DNA of 64,000 nt from Tabrizicola thermarum (GCF_003574395.1 NZ_QMJY01000013.1:310001-374000), one strand, 5' to 3'. Counted from the first letter of the stretch, positions 51,731-60,832 are shown. The notes: generated from the sequence alone by a model not told the origin. Program-made: numbers and translations.

Positions 51731-52729
51731 ATGGCGGTGACGCTGAGAGAGGTGGCGGAACGGGCCGGTGTGTCGCGGTCGGCGGTGTCGCGCACCTTCA
51801 CCCCTGGCGCCTCGGTCTCGGCCAGGACCCGGGCCAAGGTGGAGAAGGCGGCGGCCGAACTGGGCTATGCGCCCAATGCCCTGGCCTCGAGCCTGACGAC
51901 GGGGCGGACCAAGCTGATCGGCCTTGTGGTCAACAATTTCCACAACCCGCTGATCCTGGAGGTGTTCGACCTGTTCACCCGGGGCTTGCAGGACCGGGGC
52001 CTGCGGCCGCTGCTGGTGAACCTGAGCGGCGCGACCGATCCGGCCGCCACGGTGCGGATGCTGCGGCAGTATTCGGTGGACGGGGTGATCGTCGCGTCCT
52101 CGACCCTGCCGGCGAGTTTCGCCGAGGCCTTCAAGGCCGCCGGGCTGCCCGTTGTGCACGCCTTCGGCCGGGCCTCGACCGCGCCGGACGTGTCGGTGGT
52201 GGGGATCGACAACGTCGCCTGCGGTCGGATGGCGGCCGAGGCGCTGATCTCGCGCGGATATGCGCGGGTGGGGTTTCTGGGCGGACCGAGGGGGGCGACC
52301 TCGACCCAGGACCGGGCCGCGGGGTTTCTGGGCAGGCTGGCCGAACGGCCGGAGATCGCAGTCAGTGTCAGCTATGCCGAGGACTACACCTTCGACGCCG
52401 GTCGCGCCCGGATGCAGCGGCTGCTGGAGGGCGACCGGGCCGAGGCCTATTTCTGCGGCGACGATCTGCTGGCGGTGGGGGCGCTGAGCGCGATCCGCGA
52501 GGCGGGGCTGTCGGTGCCCAGGGACATCGGGCTGATCGGGCTGAACGACATGGAAATGGCCCGCTGGCAGGTGATCGGGCTGACCACGATCCGCCAGCCG
52601 GTGGCGGCGATCATCGACGCGGCCATCGAGATCGTGGTGGCGACCATCGAAGCGCCGGACATGGCCCCCGAGGTCAGGCTGTTTCCCTGCGAGGTGGTCG
52701 AGCGCGGGACGCTGCGCCCGGTCGCCTGA
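51731..52729 (+). CDS. LacI family transcriptional regulator (first)
   Basis: A 332-residue LacI/GalR repressor. The N-terminal helix-turn-helix is TLREVAERAGVSRSAVSRTF (residues 4-23), with the hinge helix near ALASSLTTGRTKLIGLV. The C-terminal periplasmic-binding-like sugar domain follows. Its place next to two Gfo/Idh dehydrogenases, an IolE-like gene and iolCBJ suggests control of inositol or related polyol use. The palindrome at 55947-55962 is a candidate operator. I chose the ATG at 51731; a GGAAAGGG lies about 10 bases upstream. Confidence 0.9.
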   Translation: MAVTLREVAERAGVSRSAVSRTFTPGASVSARTRAKVEKAAAELGYAPNALASSLTTGRTKLIGLVVNNFHNPLILEVFDLFTRGLQDRGLRPLLVNLSGATDPAATVRMLRQYSVDGVIVASSTLPASFAEAFKAAGLPVVHAFGRASTAPDVSVVGIDNVACGRMAAEALISRGYARVGFLGGPRGATSTQDRAAGFLGRLAERPEIAVSVSYAEDYTFDAGRARMQRLLEGDRAEAYFCGDDLLAVGALSAIREAGLSVPRDIGLIGLNDMEMARWQVIGLTTIRQPVAAIIDAAIEIVVATIEAPDMAPEVRLFPCEVVERGTLRPVA

Positions 52730-52752
52730 ACGGGCGCAGGGGGCTTGCGGGC

Positions 52753-53886
52753 CTAGCGGAACATCGGCGGGCGGGCGTCGACCCAGGTGCCGCCAGCCCT
52801 GGCCGAAGCGACGGCGGCATGGACGGCGGCCATCGAGCGGACCCCGGCCGGGGCACGGGGCAGGCCGTCGCGGTGCTCGCCCCGGATCGCGTCGGCGAGG
52901 TCGCAGTAGATGTTGGCGACGGCCAGCGGAAAGCCCTCCGGGTGGGCGATGGCGACGCGGGACAGGCGTCGGGCCTCGTCATACAGCCCGGCTTCGCCCT
53001 TTTCGATGATCTGGGTGCGGCCGCCGACCGGGGTGTAGATCAGCTGGTTCGGCTGTTCGGAGTGCCAGCGCAGGCCGCCGGTTTCTCCGAACACCTGGAT
53101 GTCGAAGCCGTGCTGCCGCCCGATGGCGACAGAGGAGGTCCAGAGCCGGCCCACGGTGCCGCGGCCCATGCGGAAGTTGACCATGGCGTCGTCTTCCAGC
53201 TGGCGGCTGGGAATCGTCGAGGCGAAATCGGCGGAGAGCTTTTCCACCTCGTCGTCGCAGATGAAGCTGGCCATGTGCAGCGCATGGATGCCGCAGTCGG
53301 CGAACTGGCCGGAGACGCCCGCCATCGCCGGGTCATAGCGCCAGCGGACGCGGGGGTTGTCGGCGTCGGTCGCGTCGGCATGGTGGCCGTGGCTGAAATT
53401 CGTCACCACGAGGCGCACCTTGCCGATGTCGCCCGCCCGCACCATGGCGCGGGCCTGGCGGATCATGGGATAGGCGGAATAGCAGTAGTTCACCGCGCAG
53501 ATGCGGCCCGTGCGTTCGGCGATGCGGACGATCTCTTCGCCTTCCTCGACCGTCATCGTCATCGGCTTTTCGCACAGGACGTTGAAGCCGGCCTCGAGAA
53601 AGGCCCTGGTGATCTGGAAATGGGTGGAGTTCGGGGTCGCCACCGTCACCAGATCGCAGCGGTCGGGGCGGTTCCTTTCGCCCTCCAGCATCTCCTGCCA
53701 GTCGCCATAGGCGCGGTCGGGTGCGATGCCCAGTCGTTGCGCATAGGCGCGCCCGGCTTCGGGCCGGTGGTCCAGCGCGCCTGCGACGAAGGCGAAATGC
53801 CCGTCCGCCTGCGCGCCCAGCCGATGCGCCGGGCCGATCTGGCTGCCTTCGCCACCGCCGATCATGCCCCAGTTCAGTTTTGTCAT
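52753..53886 (-). CDS. Gfo/Idh/MocA family dehydrogenase (first)
   Basis: A 377-residue NAD(P)-dependent sugar or polyol dehydrogenase. The N-terminal Rossmann fold has GMIGGGEGSQIG. The family's catalytic lysine lies in VLCEKPMTM, and the second conserved patch is GQFADCGIHALHMA, with Asp and His. The substrate is probably inositol or a related cyclitol, judging from neighbours, but this is inference. It is the last gene of a three-gene minus-strand unit (dehydrogenase, IolE-like, dehydrogenase). Confidence 0.87.
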   Translation of the reverse strand: MTKLNWGMIGGGEGSQIGPAHRLGAQADGHFAFVAGALDHRPEAGRAYAQRLGIAPDRAYGDWQEMLEGERNRPDRCDLVTVATPNSTHFQITRAFLEAGFNVLCEKPMTMTVEEGEEIVRIAERTGRICAVNYCYSAYPMIRQARAMVRAGDIGKVRLVVTNFSHGHHADATDADNPRVRWRYDPAMAGVSGQFADCGIHALHMASFICDDEVEKLSADFASTIPSRQLEDDAMVNFRMGRGTVGRLWTSSVAIGRQHGFDIQVFGETGGLRWHSEQPNQLIYTPVGGRTQIIEKGEAGLYDEARRLSRVAIAHPEGFPLAVANIYCDLADAIRGEHRDGLPRAPAGVRSMAAVHAAVASARAGGTWVDARPPMFR

Positions 53887-53897
53887 GGTCGGACCCT

Positions 53898-54788
53898 TCA
53901 GAAGCCGATGGATTTCAGATATTTGCGGTTGCGCCGTGCGTCGTCGATGGGATGCACGTCCAGCGTCGGGTCGCAGTCCTGTTCGACGGTGCACCAGCCC
54001 TGGTAGCCCGCATCCAGAAGGATCTGGCGGACGGCCGGAAAATCGACATCGCCCTTGCCGAGGTTGCAGAAGATGCCCTGGCCGCAGGCCTCGTAGAAGC
54101 CGGTGCTTTTGGCGATGGCATCGGCCTTCACCACCGGGTCGATGTCCTTGAAGTGCATGTAGGAGATCCGCCCGATATGGCGGCGCATGAAGGCCACCGG
54201 GTCGTAGCCGGCATAGGAGTGGTGGCCGGTGTCGAAGCAGATCTTCAGGATACTGTCGTCCACCTCGTCCAGAAGCCGTTCGAGTTCCGGCTCGAAGTCG
54301 ATGAAGCCCGCAGCATGGGCGTGGATGCCGACGGTAAGGCCGAATTCCTCGGTTCCCAGCCGGGCGATGGTGGCGATCCGGTCGCGGAAGGCGGTCCATT
54401 CGGCGCGGTCCATCTGCTCGGCGGCATCGGCCCGGCCTGCGGTGGGGGCACGGCGGGGGGAGATCGAGTCGATCAGCACCAGATGCTGCGCGCCGTGGGC
54501 GGTCAGCGCGCGGCAGGTGCGCCATGCGGCGTCGCGGACATCGTCCCAGGCGGCGGGGTCGTGGAAGGGCCGGAAGACCACGCCGCCGATCAGGTCGAGG
54601 CCGTTCTCCTCCAGCGCGTCGAAGAGGATCGCCGGGTCCTCGGGCATGAAGCCGATGGGGCCGAGCTCGATACCCGTGTAGCCCGCCTCGGCGCAGTCCT
54701 TCAGGACCTGCCGCCACGGCGGGTTGCGCGGGTCGCCTGCGAATTCGACGCCCCAGGAACAGGGCGCATTGCCGATGCGGATGGTCAT
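53898..54788 (-). CDS. IolE-like TIM-barrel protein (inosose dehydratase family)
   Basis: A 296-residue sugar phosphate isomerase/epimerase-type TIM barrel. Metal-binding residues lie in GYTGIELGP, VGIHAHAAGF, CFDTGHHSYAG and YMHFKDIDP, with a C-terminal WCTVEQDCDP. This is the layout of IolE, which dehydrates 2-keto-myo-inositol. The setting beside iolC, iolB and iolJ supports that role, but overall identity to IolE looks moderate and related epimerases share the motifs. The start at 54788 is just inside the preceding dehydrogenase gap (7 bases). Confidence 0.78.
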   Translation of the reverse strand: MTIRIGNAPCSWGVEFAGDPRNPPWRQVLKDCAEAGYTGIELGPIGFMPEDPAILFDALEENGLDLIGGVVFRPFHDPAAWDDVRDAAWRTCRALTAHGAQHLVLIDSISPRRAPTAGRADAAEQMDRAEWTAFRDRIATIARLGTEEFGLTVGIHAHAAGFIDFEPELERLLDEVDDSILKICFDTGHHSYAGYDPVAFMRRHIGRISYMHFKDIDPVVKADAIAKSTGFYEACGQGIFCNLGKGDVDFPAVRQILLDAGYQGWCTVEQDCDPTLDVHPIDDARRNRKYLKSIGF

Positions 54789-54795
54789 TTGGTCC

Positions 54796-55911
54796 TCATG
54801 TGGCGGGAACGGCGAGCCATTGCCCGCTGTCGGATGACTGGAAGGCGGTTTCGACAAGCTGGCTGACCGCCAGCCCGTCGCGGAAGGTGGGCCAGACGGG
54901 CTGGCCGGTCTCGATGGCGGTCAGGAAGTCGCGCGCCTCGATGATGATCTGGTCCTGATAGCCGGTGCCGTGGCCGGGGCCCTGGCAGAAGGCGAGGTAA
55001 TCCGGGTGGCAGGGTCCGGTCAGGATGCGGGTGAAGCCGCGCGCGGCCTCTGGCCCCTCGGCGCGGTAGAGGTGGACGGCATTCTGGTCCTCCTGATCGA
55101 AGCGGATCGCGCCTTTGGTGCCGTGGATTTCATAGGCATAGCCCATCTTCCGGCCCGTCGCGGTGCGGCTGATGTAAAGGTGGCCCATCACGCCGGAGGC
55201 GAAGCGGAGCATGATCTGGGCGTGGTCGTCGTTCGTCACCTTCTCGGGACCATTCGGGCCGGGGCGGGTGGCGTGGACCGTCTCGATGCGGGCGTTCAGT
55301 TCCGCGACCGGACCCATCAGCGCGAGCATGCAGTTGATCGGATGCGGGGCCAGGTCGCCCATGCAGCCGTTCGCCCGGTCACGGGTGCGCCAGTTGGCGG
55401 GAAGCGTCGGGTCGGACAGGAAATCCTCGGTATGTTCGCCGCGGAACCAGGTGATGTCGCCGATGGCGCCCTGCGCCAGAAGCTGGCGGACGAATTGCGT
55501 GGCCGGGGTGCGGACGTAGTTGAAGCCGATCATGTTCGGCAGGCCGGAGGCTTCGGCGGCGGCAGTCATGGCGCGGGCGTCGTCCAGCGAGGCGCCAAGC
55601 GGCTTTTCGCAGAACACGGGTTTTCCGGCGGCAAAGGCGGCCTCGGCAATCGCGCGGTGGGTGGATTGCGGCGAGGCGATGACCACGGCCTGCACCTTGG
55701 GGTCGGCGACAAGGTCCTGCCAGTCGCGGGCGGCGCGGGCGAAGCCGTAGGCCTTGGCGTAGGTTTCGGCCGAGGCTTGCGAGGTGGCCGCGATCACCTC
55801 CAGCCGGGGGCGGAGCCTGGTGTTGAACACCGCACCCACGGCGGAATAGGCGACGGCATGCGCCTTGCCCATGTAGCCGCCGCCGACCAGTCCGATCCCG
55901 ATCTGTGTCAT
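54796..55911 (-). CDS. Gfo/Idh/MocA family dehydrogenase (second), possible inositol dehydrogenase
   Basis: A 371-residue Gfo/Idh/MocA oxidoreductase. The nucleotide motif is IGLVGGGYMGKAHA near the N-terminus, the lysine lies in VFCEKPLGA, and the histidine/aspartate patch is GCMGDLAPHPINCML. It is first in the minus-strand unit and divergent from iolC across a 120-base region with a perfect LacI-type palindrome. Role as myo- or scyllo-inositol dehydrogenase (IolG/IolX-like) is inferred from position. AGGACC precedes the start at 55911. Confidence 0.86.
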   Translation of the reverse strand: MTQIGIGLVGGGYMGKAHAVAYSAVGAVFNTRLRPRLEVIAATSQASAETYAKAYGFARAARDWQDLVADPKVQAVVIASPQSTHRAIAEAAFAAGKPVFCEKPLGASLDDARAMTAAAEASGLPNMIGFNYVRTPATQFVRQLLAQGAIGDITWFRGEHTEDFLSDPTLPANWRTRDRANGCMGDLAPHPINCMLALMGPVAELNARIETVHATRPGPNGPEKVTNDDHAQIMLRFASGVMGHLYISRTATGRKMGYAYEIHGTKGAIRFDQEDQNAVHLYRAEGPEAARGFTRILTGPCHPDYLAFCQGPGHGTGYQDQIIIEARDFLTAIETGQPVWPTFRDGLAVSQLVETAFQSSDSGQWLAVPAT

Positions 55912-55946
55912 GTCATGGTCCTGCGCGGCGGCATGTGCCGTTGGTG

Positions 55947-55962
55947 TTGCAACCGGTTGCAA
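55947..55962. promoter_or_regulatory. LacI-type operator between iolC and the dehydrogenase
   Basis: TTGCAACCGGTTGCAA is a perfect 16-bp palindrome with a central CG step, the hallmark of LacI/GalR operators. It lies 36-51 bases from the dehydrogenase start and about 70 bases from the iolC start, so one repressor could control both directions. The LacI gene at 51731 is the nearest candidate binder. Confidence 0.7.
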
Positions 55963-56031
55963 AAGTTGTATCGTGGCCTTCGAAGGCGCGCAAGTCCCTC
56001 TGTGGGGCTGCGGGCGGGGGTGGAGAGCGGG

Positions 56032-57009
56032 ATGGCAGAGCTGGAGCGGCTGAAGGGACGGAACTTTCTGGTCATCGGCCGGGCCGGGATGGACCTTTAT
56101 GCCGATCCTGCGGGCACGCGGATCGAGGAGGCAAGCCGGTTCGTCGCGCATCTGGGCGGGTCCTCGGCCAATATCGCGGTGGCGCTGGTCCGGCAGGGCT
56201 GCAAGGCCGCGCTGCTGACGCGGGTGTCGGACGATGCGGTGGGGCGGTTCTGTCTGGCGCAGCTGGATGGCTATGGCGTGGACCGGACGCTGGTGCAGGT
56301 CGCGGGCGGCGAGGCGCGCAACTCTCTGGCGGTGGTGGAGACGCGGGTCGAGGACTGCCAGTCGGTGATCTATCGCAACGGGGCGGCGGATTTCGCGATG
56401 GTCGCGGCGGATGTCGAGGCGGTGGATTACGCGGGCTTTTCCGCGCTGGTCACCACGGGGACGGTGCTTGCGGCGGAACCCTCGCGGTCGGCGGCGTTCC
56501 GGGCCTTCGATCTGGCGCGGGCGGCGGGGCTGCCCCTGGTCTTCGACGTGGACTACCGGCCCTATTCCTGGCCCTCGGCCGAGGCCGCCGCCGAGACCTA
56601 TTCCCGCGCGGCGGCCCTGTGCAACGTGATCGTCGGCAATGATGTGGAGTTCGGCTTCATGGCCGGGCATCCCGACCGGGGTCTGGACAAGGCGCGTGAG
56701 TTGGTGGCCGAGGGGGCGCAGGTCGTCGTGTACAAGATGGGCGAGAAGGGGGCGGTCACGATCACCCGTGAGGGCGAGTTTGCGACCGGCATTTACCCGA
56801 CGCGGGCGCTGAAACCGACCGGGGCCGGGGACAGTTTCCTTGGCGCTTTCCTTGCGGGCCTGGCTTCGGGCCTGCCGGTGAAGGCCGCCGTTCTGCGCGG
56901 GTCGGCGGCGGCGGCGCTGGTCGTGGCGCGGGTCGGCTGCGCCCCGGCGATGCCGACGGGACCGGAGCTTGACGAATTTCTAACCACCCACCCCGGCCCA
57001 AGTGCCTGA
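56032..57009 (+). CDS. iolC: 5-dehydro-2-deoxygluconokinase
   Basis: A 325-residue PfkB/ribokinase-family kinase matching IolC, which phosphorylates 5-dehydro-2-deoxygluconate in myo-inositol catabolism. Key parts are RNFLVIGRAGMDLYADP at the start, FVAHLGGSSANIAVAL (substrate-binding GG switch), FDVDYRPYSWPS, and the catalytic ALKPTGAGDSFLGAFLAG with the GAGD motif. I chose the ATG at 56032 because GGAGAG lies just upstream. It heads iolC-iolB-iolJ on the plus strand. Confidence 0.92.
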   Translation: MAELERLKGRNFLVIGRAGMDLYADPAGTRIEEASRFVAHLGGSSANIAVALVRQGCKAALLTRVSDDAVGRFCLAQLDGYGVDRTLVQVAGGEARNSLAVVETRVEDCQSVIYRNGAADFAMVAADVEAVDYAGFSALVTTGTVLAAEPSRSAAFRAFDLARAAGLPLVFDVDYRPYSWPSAEAAAETYSRAAALCNVIVGNDVEFGFMAGHPDRGLDKARELVAEGAQVVVYKMGEKGAVTITREGEFATGIYPTRALKPTGAGDSFLGAFLAGLASGLPVKAAVLRGSAAAALVVARVGCAPAMPTGPELDEFLTTHPGPSA

Positions 57010-57020
57010 AGGGACATCCG

Positions 57021-57860
57021 ATGCACATTCCTCCGCATGACAACCGCAACCGGGCCATTGTCGACATGGCCGATCCGCTGGTGCCGCTGGTCTATTTCAA
57101 CATCGTCCGGCTGAAACCGGGCGAGCATTTCGACTATCGCACGCCGGGCTACGAGACCTGCGTGGTGCCCGCGACGGGGACGGTGACGGTCGAGGTCGGG
57201 GGCGAGGTCTTTGCCGATATCGGCAACCGGGGCGTCGATGTCTGGGATGGAGAGCCGGAGGGGGTTTATGTGCCCAGTGGCACCGGCACGCGGATCACGG
57301 CGCGGACAGAGACGGAGTGTTTCATCGCCGGGGCGAAGTTCGATGAGGCGCTGAGCCCGTTTGCCGTCAGGTCAGGCGATCTGGATGTGGTGCAATACGG
57401 GTCGGACGAGACGAAGACTCACCGCAAGATCAAGCATATCCTGGGGACCAGGTATCACGACCGGGTGGGGCGGCTTCTGGTGAGTGAGCTGTTCACCGTG
57501 GGCGCGGGGGGCTGGTCGGGGTTTCCGTCGCACAAGCATGACACCGACCGCCTGCCGGAGGAGACGCGGCATGACGAGTGCTACAATTTCCGCTTCCGGC
57601 CCGACTATGGCTCGGGGCTCCAGATGTTGCAGCGGGTGGATAACGAGCCGGGGGATGCCTATCACATCATGAACCGGTCCACGGTGCTGATCGACAAGGG
57701 CTATCACCCCTGCTGCGCGCTGCCGGGTTATGAGATGTATTACTTCACCATCCTTGGCGGGCAATCGCAGCGGAGTCTGAAGCAGTACTTCCAGCCGACC
57801 CATGCGGCGCAGGTGCAGACGATCCCGGGGATCATGGACATGGTGGCCAAGTTCAGATGA
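57021..57860 (+). CDS. iolB: 5-deoxy-glucuronate isomerase
   Basis: A 279-residue IolB, a cupin-type isomerase converting 5-deoxy-D-glucuronate to 5-dehydro-2-deoxygluconate. Metal-binding and active-site segments are WSGFPSHKHDTDRLPEE (histidines), ECYNFRF and DKGYHPCCALPGYEMYYFTI, seen as KGYHPCCALPGYEMYYF. The N-terminal MHIPPHDNRNRAIV is typical. It starts 11 bases after iolC, and its stop overlaps the iolJ start by ATGA. Confidence 0.95.
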   Translation: MHIPPHDNRNRAIVDMADPLVPLVYFNIVRLKPGEHFDYRTPGYETCVVPATGTVTVEVGGEVFADIGNRGVDVWDGEPEGVYVPSGTGTRITARTETECFIAGAKFDEALSPFAVRSGDLDVVQYGSDETKTHRKIKHILGTRYHDRVGRLLVSELFTVGAGGWSGFPSHKHDTDRLPEETRHDECYNFRFRPDYGSGLQMLQRVDNEPGDAYHIMNRSTVLIDKGYHPCCALPGYEMYYFTILGGQSQRSLKQYFQPTHAAQVQTIPGIMDMVAKFR

Positions 57861-58693
57861 TCGCCACGCTGGCCGAGGTGCTGGGGCCCGCCCTGCGGGA
57901 CGGCTATGCGGTGCCGGGGCTGGTCTGCCTGGGCTGGGAGGATGCGCGGGCCTATGTCCGGGCGGCCGAGGCAGAGCGGGCTCCGGTGATCCTGCAGGCG
58001 GGGCCGGGGGCGCGGGCGCATATGCCGGTCGGCGTTTGGGGGGCGATGTTCCGCGCTTTGGCCGAGAGCGCGTCGGTGCCGGTGGTCGCGCATCTGGACC
58101 ATGGGCTGACGGTGGGGGATTGCCGGGAGGCGATTGCGGCGGGGTTCAGTTCAGTGATGATCGACGGGTCGGCTTTGCCGCTGGAGCAGAACATCCGCCT
58201 GACGGCAGAGGTCGCGGCGCTGGCCCATGCGGCGGGGCTGTCCTGCGAGGGTGAGCTTGGCGTCGTCGGCTATGCGGGGGGCAAGGCCTCGACCGGGACC
58301 GACCCGGAGGAGGCGGCGCGCTTTGTCCGCGAGACGGGGGTCGATGCGCTGGCGGTGTCGGTGGGGAATGTCCATTTGCAGCAGGACGCGGGTCAGGGGC
58401 TGGACCTGGCGCGGCTGCGGGCGATCGAGGCGGTGACGGGCTTGCCGCTGGTGATCCATGGCGGGTCGGGCGTGCCGGTGGATCAGCGCGCGGCGCTGGC
58501 GGCGGGGTCGCGGATCGCCAAGTTCAACATCGGCACAGAGCTGCGGATGGCCTTCGGCGCGGCGCTGCGGGCGGCGGTGGCGAAGGACCCGGGGCGGTTC
58601 GACCGGATTGCCATCCTGCGCGACACGGAGGAGCCGGTGATGGAGGCGGCGCGGGCGGTGTTTCGCGGCATGGGCGCCTCAAACCGGGTGTAG
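57857..58693 (+). CDS. iolJ: Class II aldolase, IolJ-like
   Basis: A 278-residue class II (zinc) fructose-bisphosphate aldolase-type protein. In this setting it would split 5-dehydro-2-deoxy-gluconate 6-phosphate into malonic semialdehyde and DHAP. Zinc ligands fit PVVAHLDHGLT, where His and Asp-His are present, SVGNVH and VIHGGSGV. A glutamate region, SCEGELGVVGYAGG, matches the class II pattern. The start overlaps the iolB stop by four bases, so the three genes form one operon. Confidence 0.9.
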   Translation: MIATLAEVLGPALRDGYAVPGLVCLGWEDARAYVRAAEAERAPVILQAGPGARAHMPVGVWGAMFRALAESASVPVVAHLDHGLTVGDCREAIAAGFSSVMIDGSALPLEQNIRLTAEVAALAHAAGLSCEGELGVVGYAGGKASTGTDPEEAARFVRETGVDALAVSVGNVHLQQDAGQGLDLARLRAIEAVTGLPLVIHGGSGVPVDQRAALAAGSRIAKFNIGTELRMAFGAALRAAVAKDPGRFDRIAILRDTEEPVMEAARAVFRGMGASNRV

Positions 58694-58727
58694 CGCTGGC
58701 GAGGGGCCCCGCCAGCGCCGGTCTGGC

Positions 58728-59771
58728 CTACTTGCCCCAGATCGCGGCATAAGCCTCGCGGTAGCCATTGTTCGGGTCGAAGGCGTTGCCCTCGGTGCCC
58801 GCAAGGGCTTCCTCGGTCACCAGCGCAGGCGCGGTGATGTAACCCGAGCAGGGTTCACCCTGGATGGCACGGTTCAGCTCATCGACCAGCTGCCAGCCCT
58901 GGAGGTTCAGGGGCTCCGCCACGGTGACCGCCTGATACTGCCCGGTGCGGATGCGCTGGAAGGCGGCTTCGGAGCCGTCGCCCGCCGAGCCGTTCCGGGG
59001 CGCGCCCTTGCCGTCGATCCCGGCAGCGGCCAGCGACGGCCCCATGAAGTCGAAGTAGAGGTCGTTGATCGCCAGCGAATGGGTCCAGGCCGCGCCGTAT
59101 TTCTGCAGCAGCGTGGTGGTCAGCGGGCCCATGCGGGTGGACGTCTCGGCAATGGGCGTATCGACATATTCCAGCACCGTGCCGCCTGCGTCCTCGATGG
59201 CCTTCTTCATCCGGTCGGCCTTGTCGATGGCGATCTGGTAGGTGGAATCGGTGAAGATCACCACGCCCGGCTTGCCGCCCGCATCCTCGATGGCCCATTT
59301 CGCGGCCACGTCGGACACCTGCATCGCGTCGGTCGAGACGTTGGCGAAGATGCCGCCCGGCGCGTCGCAGCCGATCTTCGGGCCGGAGTGCCACGATACC
59401 ATCGGGATGCCCGCCGCCGTGACGCCCTCAAGAGCTGCGGCCTGTTCGGCGGCGTCGAAGCCGTTGATGACGATCCCGTCAGGGTTCAGCGCCAGCGCCT
59501 GGCCCACGGCGGCGGAGCGGCTTTGCACCGAGCCCGCGCCATCAAGGACTTTCACTTCCCAGCCGATCCTGGCGGCGGCTTCCTCGATGCCGGTGGTGAC
59601 GCCCAGGATACCGCCGTTCTTCAGATCGGCGGCGAGGACGACGATGGTCTTGCCTTCCGCCGCTTTCGGGCCGGTGGTCGGGCCGTCGAAGGCCTCTTGC
59701 GCGAAGGCCGCGCCTGCGAAGGCAAGGGCCGTTCCGGCGAGAAGTGTCTGTAGCAGGGTCCGTCTCAGCAT
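58728..59771 (-). CDS. Sugar ABC transporter substrate-binding protein
   Basis: A 347-residue periplasmic binding protein of the ribose/inositol type (Peripla_BP_4). It has a cleavable signal peptide, roughly MLRRTLLQTLLAGTALAF then AGAAFA. The mature protein begins EAFDGPTTGPKAAEGKTIVV, with GIVINGFDAAEQ and IFTDSTYQIAIDKADRM in the binding lobes. Next to iol genes it probably binds inositol or another cyclitol. It lies 29 bases after the permease gene; GGAGG precedes its start. Confidence 0.9.
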   Translation of the reverse strand: MLRRTLLQTLLAGTALAFAGAAFAQEAFDGPTTGPKAAEGKTIVVLAADLKNGGILGVTTGIEEAAARIGWEVKVLDGAGSVQSRSAAVGQALALNPDGIVINGFDAAEQAAALEGVTAAGIPMVSWHSGPKIGCDAPGGIFANVSTDAMQVSDVAAKWAIEDAGGKPGVVIFTDSTYQIAIDKADRMKKAIEDAGGTVLEYVDTPIAETSTRMGPLTTTLLQKYGAAWTHSLAINDLYFDFMGPSLAAAGIDGKGAPRNGSAGDGSEAAFQRIRTGQYQAVTVAEPLNLQGWQLVDELNRAIQGEPCSGYITAPALVTEEALAGTEGNAFDPNNGYREAYAAIWGK

Positions 59772-59800
59772 GGTTGGTATCCTCCCGTAAGATGCTGTTG

Positions 59801-60823
59801 TCATTTCGATTTCGCGCCCTTCTTGCGCTGGGCGTATCCGGCGATGCCGATGGCGATCAGCAGCGTGGTGCCGTTGAAAAGCGGTTCCACCCAGAAGCTG
59901 CCGCCGAACTGCTGGATGCCGCTGATGCCGACGGCAAGGATCATCACGCCGACGATGGTGCCCCAGACGTTGACGCGGCCCGGCTTGATGGTGGTGGAGC
60001 CGAGGAAGGCCCCGACAAGGGCGGGCAGCAGGAATTCGAGGCCGACGCTCGCCTGCCCGATCCGCAGTTTCGAGGCGAGAAGGACCCCGGCAAGGGCGGT
60101 CAGGGCGCCGGAGGTCACGAAGGCTCCGATGACGAATTTGCGCGTCGGGATGCCGTTCAGCTCTGCCGCGCGCTGGTTGGCGCCGATGGCATAGAGGTAG
60201 CGGCCGATGGGGGTGTAGTCGAGGACGACCCAGAGGATCAGGGTTACGCCCAGGACGTAGAAGGCGGTGATCGGCAGGCCCAGGACGAAGGTGCCGTTGA
60301 TCGCGTAGAAGGCGTCGGGCAGTTGGCCGACCATCTGGCGGCCGCCGGTGTGCCAGAGGGCCAGCGCGTAGAGGATCGTGCCGGTGCCCAAGGTGGCGAT
60401 GAAGCTGTCGATGCGGGCGACTTCGACGAGAAGGCCGTTGAGGGCTCCGACCACGATGCCGAGGATCAGGACAATACAGACCGCGACCGGCCACGGGATG
60501 CCGTAGATGGTCTGCAGGCTGATCGCGAGGATGTGCCAGAGGACGATGCCGTAGCCGACGGTCAGGTCGATGCGGCCCGCGACCATGGGTATCATCGCGG
60601 CCAGCGACAGGAGGGCGATGATCGCCTTGTCCGACAGGATGGAGCGGAGATTCAGAAGCGTCGGGAAGGTGTTCGGCAGGAGGAGCGAGAAGAACAGGAT
60701 CAGCGCGACCATCAGGATGACGAGGCCGTAGGTGGGCGCGAGGCGGATCAGCTTCTGCCCGGTGGAGAGGCCGCGGAGTTCGTCCTTGGTGGGCTCGACG
60801 GCGTTGGATTCGATACCGGGCAT
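59801..60823 (-). CDS. Sugar ABC transporter permease
   Basis: A 340-residue inner-membrane permease of the RbsC/BPD_transp_2 type, with about ten hydrophobic segments including LVILMVALILFFSLLLPNTF. The cytoplasmic coupling region reads RAAELNGIPTRKFVIGAFV. It pairs with the ATPase and binding protein on either side. The start follows the ATPase stop by nine bases. The preceding open sequence and family N-terminus agree on MPGIESNAVEP. Confidence 0.92.
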   Translation of the reverse strand: MPGIESNAVEPTKDELRGLSTGQKLIRLAPTYGLVILMVALILFFSLLLPNTFPTLLNLRSILSDKAIIALLSLAAMIPMVAGRIDLTVGYGIVLWHILAISLQTIYGIPWPVAVCIVLILGIVVGALNGLLVEVARIDSFIATLGTGTILYALALWHTGGRQMVGQLPDAFYAINGTFVLGLPITAFYVLGVTLILWVVLDYTPIGRYLYAIGANQRAAELNGIPTRKFVIGAFVTSGALTALAGVLLASKLRIGQASVGLEFLLPALVGAFLGSTTIKPGRVNVWGTIVGVMILAVGISGIQQFGGSFWVEPLFNGTTLLIAIGIAGYAQRKKGAKSK

Positions 60824-60832
60824 GCGGGACCT

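Noticed and set aside
48134-52729. A 1531-codon open frame on the plus strand covering the antisense of TIGR02302 and lysA and running into the LacI gene
   Set aside because: High GC makes long antisense frames. The opposite strand has two clear families (TIGR02302, LysA). Only the last 333 codons, from the ATG at 51731, are a real gene (LacI).
55912-56031. A longer iolC start upstream of 56032
   Set aside because: An open frame continues far back through the dehydrogenase antisense, but it would pass through the operator palindrome. The ATG at 56032 has GGAGAG and matches IolC N-termini.
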